DNA of 64,000 bases from Anaerotignum sp. (GTDB lineage: Bacteria > Bacillota > Clostridia > Lachnospirales > Anaerotignaceae): positions 1-64,000 of the forward strand of contig JAHHTU010000002.1 in the NCBI GenBank assembly GCA_020024455.1, written 5' to 3'. Positions 24,462 to 33,885 of the stretch are shown in pieces (within the stretch, counting starts at the first letter, position 1; each line of letters begins with the position of its first letter). The notes under the pieces were generated by a model. The model was not told where the DNA came from. It saw only the letters and a list, made by a program, of their open reading frames with translations, and made no database searches. Made by a program: the position numbers and the translations under genes.

Positions 24462-25529
24462 TCAACGAATACGACCTGTATCGTCTAAAATCACCTGACA
24501 TTCGACCGCAATATCCAAATCCTGCCAGTTTTTATTTGCATCATACAATTTGGGACACATTCTTTGCAATCTTGCCCACAATCCAAATACATCACCATCT
24601 GTTTTTTGTTGTACTGTTTTTATTGTATTTTCCAAATTTATTTTTATGATGTTTGCAAATAAATTTTGTACTTCTGTTCTGTTTTTTTGCTCTGACATAC
24701 TTTGTCCATCGGCACCTGTTATGCCGCCCATCAATTTGACAGATACAGCACAGTGCAAATTGCCATCTTGTTCTGTATAATCATAAGAAACTTTGTTTTT
24801 GCGAATTTCAAACGCAATGGCTGTCTGTCCATATTCGGCTTCCAGTACCGCTCCATCGCCCTCTCCCAACAACAACAATGCGTATTGCTCCATATCGTCT
24901 GACAATGCAAATGCATAGGTTGCATTGTGCAACGCAATACCACCTCCCAAAGAAATCCCTTCTTCGGTCACTGTCATGCGTGGTAATATCAAACTGCCTT
25001 TTTGTACCTGTAAATCTGTCTGCATGATGTCCAAATCCACTGCTCTTGTCACAGCCACCTCATTGGCAGTATTTTTATAAAAATCCCATAAAAACAGCCC
25101 TGTGGAATGGTCTATTTCTGTAATGGCATCGACACAGCTTTTTGCATCTGCTTCGGTTGCCAAAATCATCACTTTCTCTGAAACCGCAACCCCTCGCAAC
25201 AACTCCTCTGTGATACCTGCAAATGCAGTTTTATCTTCCAACAATGCTTTTCCAAATACCACCGTTTTCAACTGCCCCAAATATACCTCTTTGGAACTGT
25301 GGCTGTCTGCTCTTGCCACTGCCTTTGCCAAAGTATCTGCCTGCATGGAATAGACCTTTGTTTCGCCGTCTGTTGTTTTTGCGGGTGCAAATGTAAACAA
25401 TAGCCCATCTTCTGTGCGGTCAACACCTAACGTAATGATATACGACCTGTCCTCTGGGTCTTTGCCGTCCCAGCACCCTGTCAAACAAAAAGGCAGTATC
25501 AACAAAAGCAATGTGATTGTTTTTCTCAT
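24462..25529 (-). CDS. Ger(x)C family spore germination lipoprotein
   Basis: This is the C subunit of a nutrient germination receptor. The 355-residue product has a lipoprotein signal with the lipobox LTGC (cysteine near residue 19), followed by WDGKDPEDRSYIITLGVD, very typical for GerAC/GerBC proteins. The C-terminal half is the Spore_GerAC fold. The ATG at 25529 overlaps the stop of the permease gene by four bases. It is the third gene of an A-B-C receptor operon. Which germinant it senses cannot be told. Confidence 0.93.
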   Translation of the reverse strand: MRKTITLLLLILPFCLTGCWDGKDPEDRSYIITLGVDRTEDGLLFTFAPAKTTDGETKVYSMQADTLAKAVARADSHSSKEVYLGQLKTVVFGKALLEDKTAFAGITEELLRGVAVSEKVMILATEADAKSCVDAITEIDHSTGLFLWDFYKNTANEVAVTRAVDLDIMQTDLQVQKGSLILPRMTVTEEGISLGGGIALHNATYAFALSDDMEQYALLLLGEGDGAVLEAEYGQTAIAFEIRKNKVSYDYTEQDGNLHCAVSVKLMGGITGADGQSMSEQKNRTEVQNLFANIIKINLENTIKTVQQKTDGDVFGLWARLQRMCPKLYDANKNWQDLDIAVECQVILDDTGRIR

Positions 25530-26629
25530 GTTGCCCTTCTCCTTTCTTTCCAAATGCTCTTACCCAAAAAACAAATCGGAAAAATACCCAAATATACTGC
25601 ACTCACAATCGGTTGCACCATATGACGGAATTGATACGCACCTTCCATATTCTGCGGTACCATTGCTCCCAGAAACAACAGCACCACCCATACGATGCAC
25701 CAATACCGCCGTTTGCGTTCCCCTTTGCAACACAATCGTTCTGTGCCGACACTGCCAAAAAACAACACACCCGATACATACAAAAACACCGATACAAACC
25801 AAAACCACAACAACAAAATATCCTGTCTGCTCAAAAAGATACCCGAAAACCCAATCCGTTCTGCCATTTGTAACGTTGGGAATACTTTTTGTGACAATGT
25901 TTCTGCCCCATAAATCCGCAAACAAAAAAATGTCACCACGCTCAACAATATGGTTACAAAACAAAGTGCTACTGCCACGCTTTTTTTTGCCTGTTTTGGT
26001 TTTTGCAAGAAAGGAGAAACAAAAAGCAAAAATAACATCGCTTGAAACAGCGGTTGTACCATTGCCGCTCCTTTTCGTATTTGCGTAACATTGGGCATTG
26101 TGATGGGCAAAAAATATGCCTCCTGTGCGGAAACGCCCACAGCTGCCAACAACAGCACAAACGGCACAACCACAAAGAAAAACAAGATTTCCGCCGTTCT
26201 TACCTGCCCTTCTATGCCCCTTGCCACGCCAAATGTTGCCAAACACAATATCAAAAGCAACAACAACCAACTTGGGGTATCGGGTAACATGGTTCTGTGC
26301 AGTATTTCTGTAAATATCCGCAATTCCAACATACCATCAACTGCCAATTTCAACAAAAATCCCACAGACAGCATTGCCCCAAAAGTGTTGCCGAACGTAT
26401 TTCTGCTCCATTCGATGGCTGTCCAGCTTGGCTCTCTGCAATACAATTCTGTCAATATCAACGAAAATGCCGTTGCAAACAATCCCCCCAACAACATCAC
26501 AATCCAACACCCCTGTTTTGCAACCATTGCCAACTGTGCAGGCAAGCATAAAGAAGATGTCCCCAGACAGCAAAGCAACAACATAATTTGTAACTGTCTG
26601 TTGGATATTTTATGATTATCCGAAAACAT
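25526..26629 (-). CDS. GerAB/GerB-type spore germination permease
   Basis: The B subunit (367 residues, about ten membrane helices) belongs to the amino acid/polyamine/organocation superfamily and forms the germinant-binding part of the receptor. The N-terminus NHKISNRQLQIMLLLCCLGTSS has the family pattern. The ATG at 26629 overlaps the stop of the A subunit by one base (TGATG) and follows AGGAGG. Its stop overlaps the C subunit start. The product would sit in the spore inner membrane. Confidence 0.93.
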   Translation of the reverse strand: MFSDNHKISNRQLQIMLLLCCLGTSSLCLPAQLAMVAKQGCWIVMLLGGLFATAFSLILTELYCREPSWTAIEWSRNTFGNTFGAMLSVGFLLKLAVDGMLELRIFTEILHRTMLPDTPSWLLLLLILCLATFGVARGIEGQVRTAEILFFFVVVPFVLLLAAVGVSAQEAYFLPITMPNVTQIRKGAAMVQPLFQAMLFLLFVSPFLQKPKQAKKSVAVALCFVTILLSVVTFFCLRIYGAETLSQKVFPTLQMAERIGFSGIFLSRQDILLLWFWFVSVFLYVSGVLFFGSVGTERLCCKGERKRRYWCIVWVVLLFLGAMVPQNMEGAYQFRHMVQPIVSAVYLGIFPICFLGKSIWKERRRAT

Positions 26630-28089
26630 CACTTTTCGCCTCCTTTTCTGCTAAATATGGATATTTTTTGTTTCAACCATTGTACAGGCAACCGAAACAA
26701 GCTGTCTTTCAAATCCCGATAGTCATTGGCTGAGGCGGAACAAAACGGGTATAAATACGGAATCCCATAAGAAGATAACTGTGATAAATGTACCAAAAGC
26801 AATAACACCCCTGTCCAAAAACCAAACAACCCCAATGTGGCTGCCAAAAAAATAACCACATATTTGCTCAACCGCAAACCGGATACCACCGAAACATTCG
26901 GAATGACAAACGTACAAATCCCCGTCAATGCAGACACAATCACCACCGCAGGACTGACCAAGCCTGCATCGACAGCTGCCGAACCAATGATGATACCGCC
27001 CACAATCCCAATCGTGGAGCTAACAGGAGAGGGCAGCCGAATCCCTGCCTCCCGCAACAATTCAAATGCCAATTCCATGGCAACCACCTCTCCCACAACA
27101 GAAAACGGGATACTTTGTCTGGTTTGTGCAATTTTCAACGCCAATGATGTGGGCAACAATTCCGGGTGGTATACGCTCATGGCAATATACAACCCCGGCA
27201 ATGCCACTGCCACAAATGCTGCCACATATCGCATAAAACGAATAAAGCTCATGATTTGCCAACGGTCATAATAATCTTCTGCCGCTTGAAAAAATACATT
27301 CAATGTGGTGGGTAACAGTATCACAAAGGGACTGTTATCCACCACAACCACAATACGCCCCTCCAACAATGCCGCTGTTGCTTTGTCCGGGCGTTCTGTC
27401 ATTTGCAGTTGCGGAAAAGGGGAATATTTCCGTTTTTCCAAAAATTGTTCCAATACACCACTGTCAAGCAATGCATTTGTTCGTATTTGCTGTACTTGTT
27501 TTTTGACTTGTTCCAATATTTCCGGTCGCACCAAGTCCGAAAAATATAACAAAGCAATATCTGTTTTGCCCCGACTGCCACATTGATTCCGCACCACTTT
27601 CAAACGGGTGTCCCGCATACGCCGTCTGATTAAAACCAAATTGGTTGCCAACACTTCCGTAAAGGCATCTTTTGGCCCTTGCACAACCACCTCTGTTTCT
27701 GCCTGCCCCACACCACGATTGGGAAAGCCTTTGGTGGAGGCTTGTAAGGCAAAGGCTGTGCCATCCATCAGTATGAGCGTATCCCCAACCAAAACCGCCT
27801 CGATGACTTTTTCCATATCTTCTACCATTTGGATATCTTTGTTTGCAATCACGCTATCCATCAACGATTGCAACCTGCCATCTAATTCTTTCTGCTGACA
27901 GCGGTTCATAATATTGGTCAATATCACCTCTTCCACCGCTGCCGCACTCACCATATTATCCACATAAATCAGACACAATCGCCCTGTGCCGTCTGCCGCA
28001 CCAAATTCACGAAAGACAATATCACCGCAATCAGCAAATTGTTGTTTGAGATATGCAATGTTTTGTGATAATGTTTTTGCGATTTTCAT
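26629..28089 (-). CDS. GerAA/GerA-type spore germination protein
   Basis: The A subunit (486 residues) has an N-terminal soluble half, including REFGAADGTGRLCLIYVDNM and RRMRDTRLKV segments, and a C-terminal half with about five membrane helices containing PSPVSSTIGIVGGIIIG. These are standard GerA-family features. I use the ATG at 28089, ten bases after GGGCAGG; the same frame stays open for another 100 codons upstream but runs through a terminator and the end of pmbA, so the longer form is rejected. A sigma-G-like promoter precedes it. Confidence 0.93.
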   Translation of the reverse strand: MKIAKTLSQNIAYLKQQFADCGDIVFREFGAADGTGRLCLIYVDNMVSAAAVEEVILTNIMNRCQQKELDGRLQSLMDSVIANKDIQMVEDMEKVIEAVLVGDTLILMDGTAFALQASTKGFPNRGVGQAETEVVVQGPKDAFTEVLATNLVLIRRRMRDTRLKVVRNQCGSRGKTDIALLYFSDLVRPEILEQVKKQVQQIRTNALLDSGVLEQFLEKRKYSPFPQLQMTERPDKATAALLEGRIVVVVDNSPFVILLPTTLNVFFQAAEDYYDRWQIMSFIRFMRYVAAFVAVALPGLYIAMSVYHPELLPTSLALKIAQTRQSIPFSVVGEVVAMELAFELLREAGIRLPSPVSSTIGIVGGIIIGSAAVDAGLVSPAVVIVSALTGICTFVIPNVSVVSGLRLSKYVVIFLAATLGLFGFWTGVLLLLVHLSQLSSYGIPYLYPFCSASANDYRDLKDSLFRLPVQWLKQKISIFSRKGGEK

Positions 28090-28112
28090 GTTTTTCACCT
28101 GCCCTTTTGGCA

Positions 28113-28142
28113 TAGTGTGTCGCAAACAAAACAAAAATATAC
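28113..28142 (-). promoter_or_regulatory. candidate sigma-G promoter of the germination receptor operon
   Basis: On the minus strand GTATA (complement at 28138-28142), 18 bases and CACACTA (complement at 28113-28119) match the Bacillus sigma-G consensus GHATR-N18-CATNHTA with one mismatch. It is 24 bases before the GerA-type start. Confidence 0.5.
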
Positions 28143-28150
28143 CAAACAAA

Positions 28151-28178
28151 AAAACCGTAGTTTTCACTACGGTTTTTT
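28151..28178 (-). terminator. intrinsic terminator of pmbA
   Basis: ACCGTAGT and ACTACGGT pair around a four-base loop; a T run follows on the minus strand. It lies directly after the pmbA stop and before the germination promoter. Confidence 0.85.
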
Positions 28179-28180
28179 TC

Positions 28181-29521
28181 TCATTCCCCTGCAATATCCA
28201 TTTCTTTGACACGCACAGAGGGCGAACCTTTGCCGCTTTGTGCAAAAAATAAATCATTGCCCACTGCCTGTATCTGTTCCAATAATTGATAAAAATTACC
28301 TGCCACTGTGATTTGTTCCACAGGATATGCTTTTTTGCCATTTTGTATATAAAATCCCTCTGCCAGCAATGAAAAATCACCTGATATGGTATTTGCACCT
28401 GCGTGCAAGCCGGAAATATCGGTAATCAACAATCCATTGCCCATATCCTGCAACAACTGTTCCTGTGACAATTCCCCTTTTTCGATATAAAAATTGGTTA
28501 CTGCCGTTTTGACAGGGGATTGCAATCCTGCCTGAAATCCATTCCCTGTGGAGGAAACGCCGTCTTGTTCTGCCGCTTTGCGATTGTATAAATACGTTTG
28601 CAATATACCGTTTTGTATCACTGCCTTGTCATAGCAAGCCACACCCTCACTATCAAACGGTGTGGAGGCATACCCATGTTCCAAAAGCGGATTATCCTGT
28701 ATCGTCACACAATACGCCGCAATCTGCTGTCCCACTTTGCCTTTCAATAACGAAAAACCCTTTTGCACCTGTTCCGCATAAAAAACACTGCTGTATACGC
28801 CCAAAAAAGATGCCATAACCGCATTGTCTAACACCACAGCATATTTCCCACTGGGAATGGTTTTCGCTCCCAAATGGGACGCTGCACGCTCTGCGGCACA
28901 TCTGCCGACTTTGGTTGGTGCAAATGCATTTCTGTCATTCCCTTTCCAAAAGTCAGCATCTGTTTTCACTTCGTCTCCATCTTTTGCAATCGTACTGATA
29001 TATGCCATCATACTGTTTTTGCAAAAAGATAAAGATAACCCCAAACTATTTGCCATCGCCGTTTGTTTGCGATATTTTCCAAGCACGCAATCATCTATCA
29101 TGATGGTATGGTCTACCGCTTTTGCAGCAACTTCCATTTCTTTTGCCGCTTGTATCATATCCTCCGGTGTCATCTGTTCCAAGTCCTTATTTTCGCAGAC
29201 AATGGCGGGATACGTCGGCTCTGGTGGATATAGTGTTTCTTTCTGTGTTTGTGCAATCAGTTGTGCGTTTTGTTTTGCCGTTTCCAACAAATCCAAAAAG
29301 CCTGCTTCTGTCAGCTCCTCTGTATATGCATATCCTGTTTTGTTTTCAAAATTCCCACGAAATGCAATCCCCTGTGTGTTGCTGTTTTCATAATTTTCCA
29401 ATGCTCCCTCTCGCACCATGACTTCAAATGCCTCTGTTTTTTCGTAATGCATTTCACAATCGGAAAATCCCATATTCAATGCTTGTTGTATGACTTGTTT
29501 TTGTATCTCGTCCCAGTTCAT
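28181..29521 (-). CDS. pmbA: TldE/PmbA-family metallopeptidase subunit
   Basis: The 446-residue product belongs to the TldD/TldE (PmbA, modulator of DNA gyrase) family. In the known heterodimer, TldE lacks the metal site and TldD carries it; together they act as a broad peptidase, for example in maturing modified peptides. Here no HExxxH motif is seen, as expected for the E partner. The ATG at 29521 follows GGGGGT and overlaps the tldD stop by a few ribosome-site bases (tldD ends at 29526), so the pair is co-transcribed. Its natural substrate in Clostridia is unknown. Confidence 0.9.
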   Translation of the reverse strand: MNWDEIQKQVIQQALNMGFSDCEMHYEKTEAFEVMVREGALENYENSNTQGIAFRGNFENKTGYAYTEELTEAGFLDLLETAKQNAQLIAQTQKETLYPPEPTYPAIVCENKDLEQMTPEDMIQAAKEMEVAAKAVDHTIMIDDCVLGKYRKQTAMANSLGLSLSFCKNSMMAYISTIAKDGDEVKTDADFWKGNDRNAFAPTKVGRCAAERAASHLGAKTIPSGKYAVVLDNAVMASFLGVYSSVFYAEQVQKGFSLLKGKVGQQIAAYCVTIQDNPLLEHGYASTPFDSEGVACYDKAVIQNGILQTYLYNRKAAEQDGVSSTGNGFQAGLQSPVKTAVTNFYIEKGELSQEQLLQDMGNGLLITDISGLHAGANTISGDFSLLAEGFYIQNGKKAYPVEQITVAGNFYQLLEQIQAVGNDLFFAQSGKGSPSVRVKEMDIAGE

Positions 29522-29525
29522 GCCA

Positions 29526-30908
29526 TTACCCCCTTCCACCGACTGTCATTTCTTTGACACGAATGGCAGGCTGTCCCACATCGGTCGGAATAGAGCCGCT
29601 GATACTGCCACACATACCTTGGGCTCTGTCCAAATTGTTGCCCACTCTGTCAATCTGCATCAACACCTCCGCACCTTTGCCGATGAGCGTTGCCCCTCTG
29701 ACGGGTTCACAAATTTGTCCGTTTCGTATCATATACGCTTCCAATACCGCAAAATTAAATGCACCCGTTGCAGGGTCTACACTGCCGCCGCCCATTTGCT
29801 TTGCATACAAACCAAAATCCGTATCCCGAATGATTTGCTCCACAGGCGTATCTCCTGCTGCCAAAAATGTATTTGTCATACGGCTTGTAGGTGCATAACG
29901 ATAATTTTGTCGTCTTGCAGAACCTGTGGACGCCATACCCATACGCTTGCCATTCATGGTGTCCACCAAATACGATTTCAAAATCCCGTTTTCAATCAAT
30001 ATATTTTTTTGGGTGGGTGTACCTTCATCATCTATGTTTGCAGAACCCCATGCATTGGGGATTGTGCCATCATCAATGGCAGTCACCAAAGGAGAGGCAA
30101 TTTGTTTCCCTAATTTGCCCGCAAATACAGAGGCATTTTTTGCAACTGCCGTTGCCTCCAAGCCATGCCCGCAAGCCTCATGGAAAATGACACCGCCAAA
30201 ACCGTTTTCAATCACCACAGGCATTTTCCCTGCGGGGCAATTTCCTGCCCCTAACATGGTCACTGCCATACGAGCCGCATCTTTTGCGGTTTCTTCCACA
30301 TCGATTTGCGAAAACAATTCAAATCCCACAGAGCCACCGGGCGACAGACGTCCGCTTTGTTTCTCAGAGGCAGACGATGCCACTGCCTCTATACTGAACC
30401 GACTGCGAATGCGGTTATCTTCTGCCCATACCCCCTTTGTATTTGCCACCAATACCTCTTGTGTTACATCGAAAAAAGAGGCTCTTGTTTGTGTGATACA
30501 AGGGTGGTATGCCGTGGCTGCCGCAGATGCCGCAAACAGATACGCCGCTTTTTTCTGTTTTTCCACATCATTCGGGTATACCTGTATCGGATTTCTGTTT
30601 TGATATGGATATGGGTGTAATGGTTGTATGGTCTGTCGGTTTTCACCTTTTTGTGCCATTGCCAAATTGCGTGCCGTTTGTATCAGGCTTTTTTCTGTCA
30701 TATCGTTTGTATAGCCATACAGCACACGATTTCCAAAAAACAAACGAATGCCCACACCATAATCCATGCCGCCAAATGCCGTTTCCACAACACCATTGAC
30801 GGTTTCCAAACGATTGCTTTTTGTTCTTTCTGCATACACTTCCGCAAAATCCGCACCGGTTTGCAGTGCCGCTTCCAATGTATGCATCACAACGGATTGT
30901 TTTAGCAT
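29526..30908 (-). CDS. tldD: TldD metalloprotease
   Basis: TldD (460 residues) carries the catalytic zinc site: HEACGH at 243-248 gives the HExxxH motif. It should form a heterodimer with the PmbA homologue encoded next. The N-terminal half follows the family pattern, and the glycine-rich GGVIFHEACGHGLEA is diagnostic. The ATG at 30908 has GGAGG eight bases upstream. Its first seven bases overlap the end of recU, which suggests coupling. No ribosomally made peptide precursor is visible next to the pair. Confidence 0.93.
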   Translation of the reverse strand: MLKQSVVMHTLEAALQTGADFAEVYAERTKSNRLETVNGVVETAFGGMDYGVGIRLFFGNRVLYGYTNDMTEKSLIQTARNLAMAQKGENRQTIQPLHPYPYQNRNPIQVYPNDVEKQKKAAYLFAASAAATAYHPCITQTRASFFDVTQEVLVANTKGVWAEDNRIRSRFSIEAVASSASEKQSGRLSPGGSVGFELFSQIDVEETAKDAARMAVTMLGAGNCPAGKMPVVIENGFGGVIFHEACGHGLEATAVAKNASVFAGKLGKQIASPLVTAIDDGTIPNAWGSANIDDEGTPTQKNILIENGILKSYLVDTMNGKRMGMASTGSARRQNYRYAPTSRMTNTFLAAGDTPVEQIIRDTDFGLYAKQMGGGSVDPATGAFNFAVLEAYMIRNGQICEPVRGATLIGKGAEVLMQIDRVGNNLDRAQGMCGSISGSIPTDVGQPAIRVKEMTVGGRG

Positions 30909-31447
30909 TCTTTTTCCTCCTGTTCCTCCAAATAACAGGCAATCGTCTCTAAATAATGCAATACGCCATTGCCTTGTAATTTGATTTGATATTTTTTTGC
31001 AAATGCCATATAAGGAATGGACTTTCTCCCTCCCTGTTGTGCCGCCTGCCAATATGTCCGCAATGTTTCCAATGGCAGGAAATAATATTCCCCCAACGCA
31101 GAAAAATGTACCAACAAAAAAGCAATGCCTTGCTGTTTTTGAAAATCCTCCATAAACGCCAACTGATGGGCATGGATATTTTGCAAAGGCAAATGCTTTT
31201 GTGCAGTTTCTTTGGCATCAAAGCAAACAGGTATGCCTTGTACCACCCCCATATAATCCACCGTACTGTTTTGGTCAAAATATGCCAATGTAATGGTATG
31301 TTTTTTGTTATCCACCTGCACAGGGGTAATGGGTGTTGGTATTTTTTGCAATAAAGCCAATCCTTTTTTACGATATTGTTCATTTGTAAAATTGATGGTT
31401 TCTTCCAACGCACTGCCACGCAGTCCTCTTGAATTCCAATATGCCAT
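30902..31447 (-). CDS. recU: Holliday junction resolvase RecU
   Basis: RecU (181 residues) cuts four-way DNA junctions in Firmicutes recombination. The N-terminal MAYWNSRGLRGSALEETIN (1-19), the acidic catalytic residues in YMGVVQGIPVCFDAKET (about 65-81) and the FLLVHFSALGEYYFLP segment are typical. In many Firmicutes recU neighbours ponA; here it neighbours tldD instead. The start follows AGGAGGG. Its ribosome site lies right after the terminator of the deacetylase gene, so it may use its own extended -10 promoter (TGC then TATACT, complement of 31506-31511). Confidence 0.93.
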   Translation of the reverse strand: MAYWNSRGLRGSALEETINFTNEQYRKKGLALLQKIPTPITPVQVDNKKHTITLAYFDQNSTVDYMGVVQGIPVCFDAKETAQKHLPLQNIHAHQLAFMEDFQKQQGIAFLLVHFSALGEYYFLPLETLRTYWQAAQQGGRKSIPYMAFAKKYQIKLQGNGVLHYLETIACYLEEQEEKEC

Positions 31448-31467
31448 ATATTTCTTTTTTCCCTCCT

Positions 31468-31499
31468 AAAAAATGCCTTTGCCAAACAGACAAAGGCAT
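31468..31499 (-). terminator. intrinsic terminator of the deacetylase gene
   Basis: ATGCCTTTG (31473-31481) pairs with CAAAGGCAT (31491-31499) and is followed on the minus strand by TTTTT. It lies between the deacetylase stop and recU. Confidence 0.78.
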
Positions 31500-31546
31500 A
31501 GCATCAGTATAGCATATTTTGCGGACAGATGGTAAAACAAAATGGG

Positions 31547-32341
31547 TTATCTCTCTGACAATTCCGACACTTTCACAAATGAAATCCCCTCCTTTTGTAA
31601 AGGTTCTTTCAAATTTTGCAATGCCTGCACCGTCACCATACCACCCTCAGGCCCCACATGACCAATGGCAACGGCAACGCCGTTTTTCTTGGCAATTTCT
31701 GCGGCTTTTCGTAATTGTTGTTCCACTTTTTGGACGCTGTCTGTACTATCTAAAAAAACATCTCTTTTGAAATAGGAAATCCCCTTTTGTTCTGCCAATG
31801 CACCACATTTTGAATTTGGTGTTGTCACACTATCCACAAAAACGCCTTGTTTTTCTTTGACAACATCTAACACCACGTCCAATATCCTTTCGTTTTCCAT
31901 AACGGCAGAACCCATATGGTTGTTCACACCTATGGCTTGTGGGATAACTTCGTATGCCTCTGCCATGCGTTGTCGAATATCGGTTTCGCTCATATCGCAG
32001 AAAATCCCCTTTTTCCCGACCCATTCTTTTTTTCCTGTCAAAGCCTCCATTGGCATATGTATGATAACATCTTTCCCCGCAGAAACTGCCTGTTGCAAAT
32101 CCTGTGCTGTCTGCTCCGAAAACGGCATAACCGCCGCCGTAAACGGGATATCCAACGCCAACATTTCGCCAGTCCCCTCTCCGCCATAGCCAAAATCGTC
32201 AATGATGATGGCAAGTTTTGCTGTGGTATTGGGTGTGGCTGTTGTCAAAACACTTCCCTGCAACCATGCCAACCCATGCCCACACAAAAAACAGCATACA
32301 AACAACAACGCACAAAAAACATATGGTTTTCCTTTTTTCAC
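31547..32341 (-). CDS. divergent polysaccharide deacetylase family protein
   Basis: The 264-residue protein has an N-terminal signal or anchor segment (about 8-28), then the divergent polysaccharide deacetylase fold (YibQ/DUF610 type). Visible motifs are IIIDDFGYGG (46-55), IIHMPMEAL (near 93-101) and GVNNHMGSA (near 138-146). The family is thought to act on extracytoplasmic glycans, but the substrate is not known. The start is a GTG after AGAGGTGG. It follows the MATE transporter gene after 66 bases on the same strand and may be read from the same transcript. A terminator follows. Confidence 0.85.
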   Translation of the reverse strand: MKKGKPYVFCALLFVCCFLCGHGLAWLQGSVLTTATPNTTAKLAIIIDDFGYGGEGTGEMLALDIPFTAAVMPFSEQTAQDLQQAVSAGKDVIIHMPMEALTGKKEWVGKKGIFCDMSETDIRQRMAEAYEVIPQAIGVNNHMGSAVMENERILDVVLDVVKEKQGVFVDSVTTPNSKCGALAEQKGISYFKRDVFLDSTDSVQKVEQQLRKAAEIAKKNGVAVAIGHVGPEGGMVTVQALQNLKEPLQKEGISFVKVSELSER

Positions 32342-32407
32342 CGAAATCCACCTCTGTCAAATTGGATTGTTTGTATTCATAGTATCCCAAACGGTTTGTC
32401 CCATATG

Positions 32408-33790
32408 TCAATTTTTTGCTGCCAAAAAACCGTTTTTTCGCCAAATACGGTATTCCTGCACAATATATACTGCCGCTGTGGCACAAGCCAAAACATCTGC
32501 AATCGGGGCAGCTGCCAATGCCCCAAACAATCCATATCTGTTTGACAATACAATTGCCAAGGGTATCAAAAAGAATACCTGCCTTGCCAGTGCGGTTGCC
32601 AATGCTTTTTTTGGTTTGCCAATGGCTTGAAAAAATGATGCACTCACTTGCGGCAAGCCATACACAAAAAATCCCATCATATACAAACGGAAACAATATG
32701 CGGAAAATTCCCGATAAAGCGGATTGTTTGCCACAAATAAACCACCAATCACACCACCCAGAAAATAAAATACCAAAAACCACACCACAGAAATCACAAA
32801 AGATACCACGATTGCAATTTGAAATGTTTTCACCACACGAGGATATTGCTTTGCACCGAAATTATAGCCGTTAATGGGTTGTGTACCAGATGCCACCCCA
32901 ACAAACATGGCGTGTGCCACTTGATATATTTTCATCATCATACCATATACCGACAATGCCATTTCACTGCCGTATTTGGTATCTGCCCCACAGCTACGCA
33001 TCAAATGATTCATGATAATTTGCGTCAGTGCATTTGCCATATGGGTGCAAAGGCTCGGAAATCCCAAAGAGCATATGTGTTTACAAATATCTTTTTGCAG
33101 TTTCATATGGGATTTGCAAAATCGAATATGCACAAACTTCCGAATATATAACAAGCAAATACTGCCCGCAACCATTTGCCCGATAATGGTTGCAATCGCC
33201 GCACCCGTTATACCCATATCCAAACCAAATATAAACAGCGGGTCTAACAACAAATTGGTGGCTGCTCCTGCCATCATGCTTTTCATGGCATATTGTGGAT
33301 TGCCGTCTGCACGAATGATGGCTGTAAATGTCATATTTATCATTTGAAACGGCAAACCAAACGCCAATATCCGCATATACGTTACAGAAAGCGGCAACAC
33401 CTTTTCCGATGCACCAAACAGTATCGCCAAAGGTGTTGTACCCAACAAAACCACTGCCATCAGCCCAATGCCAAACAGCAACAATAACGAAAGTCCATTG
33501 CCCAATATCTTTTCTGCCTGCTCCTGCTCTTTTCTGCCCAAACAAAGGCTGATATTTGCCGCACCCCCATCTCCCAACATCAATGCCAACGCCGCCGATA
33601 TTGTCACCATCGGAAACGCAACATTCGTTGCTGCCACACCATCTATGCCCACCGCATGGCCTACGAATATTTGGTCTATGATGTTGTACAAACAATTCAC
33701 CAGCAATGTCATCACTGTTGGCACAGAAAACTGTAACAGCAATTTTCCAATCGGTTCTGTTTCCAAAGGATTTTGTTTTGTTTGTTCCAT
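32408..33790 (-). CDS. MATE family transporter under FMN riboswitch control
   Basis: The 460-residue product has the 12-helix MATE architecture in two halves, with GKLLLQFSVPTVM near the N-terminus and the repeated VAxTNVAFPM-type motif. MATE proteins export cationic or aromatic compounds using Na+ or H+. The start at 33790 follows AGGGGGG and lies just behind a full FMN riboswitch and terminator. A flavin-related substrate is therefore the best guess. E. coli YeeO is a MATE protein reported to export FMN and FAD, and riboflavin or a roseoflavin-like analogue is also possible. The direction of transport is unproven. Confidence 0.88.
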   Translation of the reverse strand: MEQTKQNPLETEPIGKLLLQFSVPTVMTLLVNCLYNIIDQIFVGHAVGIDGVAATNVAFPMVTISAALALMLGDGGAANISLCLGRKEQEQAEKILGNGLSLLLLFGIGLMAVVLLGTTPLAILFGASEKVLPLSVTYMRILAFGLPFQMINMTFTAIIRADGNPQYAMKSMMAGAATNLLLDPLFIFGLDMGITGAAIATIIGQMVAGSICLLYIRKFVHIRFCKSHMKLQKDICKHICSLGFPSLCTHMANALTQIIMNHLMRSCGADTKYGSEMALSVYGMMMKIYQVAHAMFVGVASGTQPINGYNFGAKQYPRVVKTFQIAIVVSFVISVVWFLVFYFLGGVIGGLFVANNPLYREFSAYCFRLYMMGFFVYGLPQVSASFFQAIGKPKKALATALARQVFFLIPLAIVLSNRYGLFGALAAAPIADVLACATAAVYIVQEYRIWRKNGFLAAKN

Positions 33791-33808
33791 ACCATTTTCC
33801 CCCCTACA

Positions 33809-33833
33809 TAAAAAAGACACCTGTTCGGTGTCT
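33809..33833 (-). terminator. terminator of the FMN riboswitch
   Basis: AGACACC and GGTGTCT pair around a five-base loop, followed by a T run on the minus strand. It ends 19 bases before the MATE start codon and would act as the expression platform. Confidence 0.85.
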
Positions 33834-33885
33834 GATGTTTGATTTTTTCGGTCACAGACAGCCAAAAACAACCATAAGGTGTTGT

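Noticed and set aside
26629..28398. GerA-type gene with about 100 extra N-terminal residues
   Set aside because: The extension runs through a terminator and the end of pmbA, has no ribosome site and is not part of the family. The ATG at 28089 was chosen.
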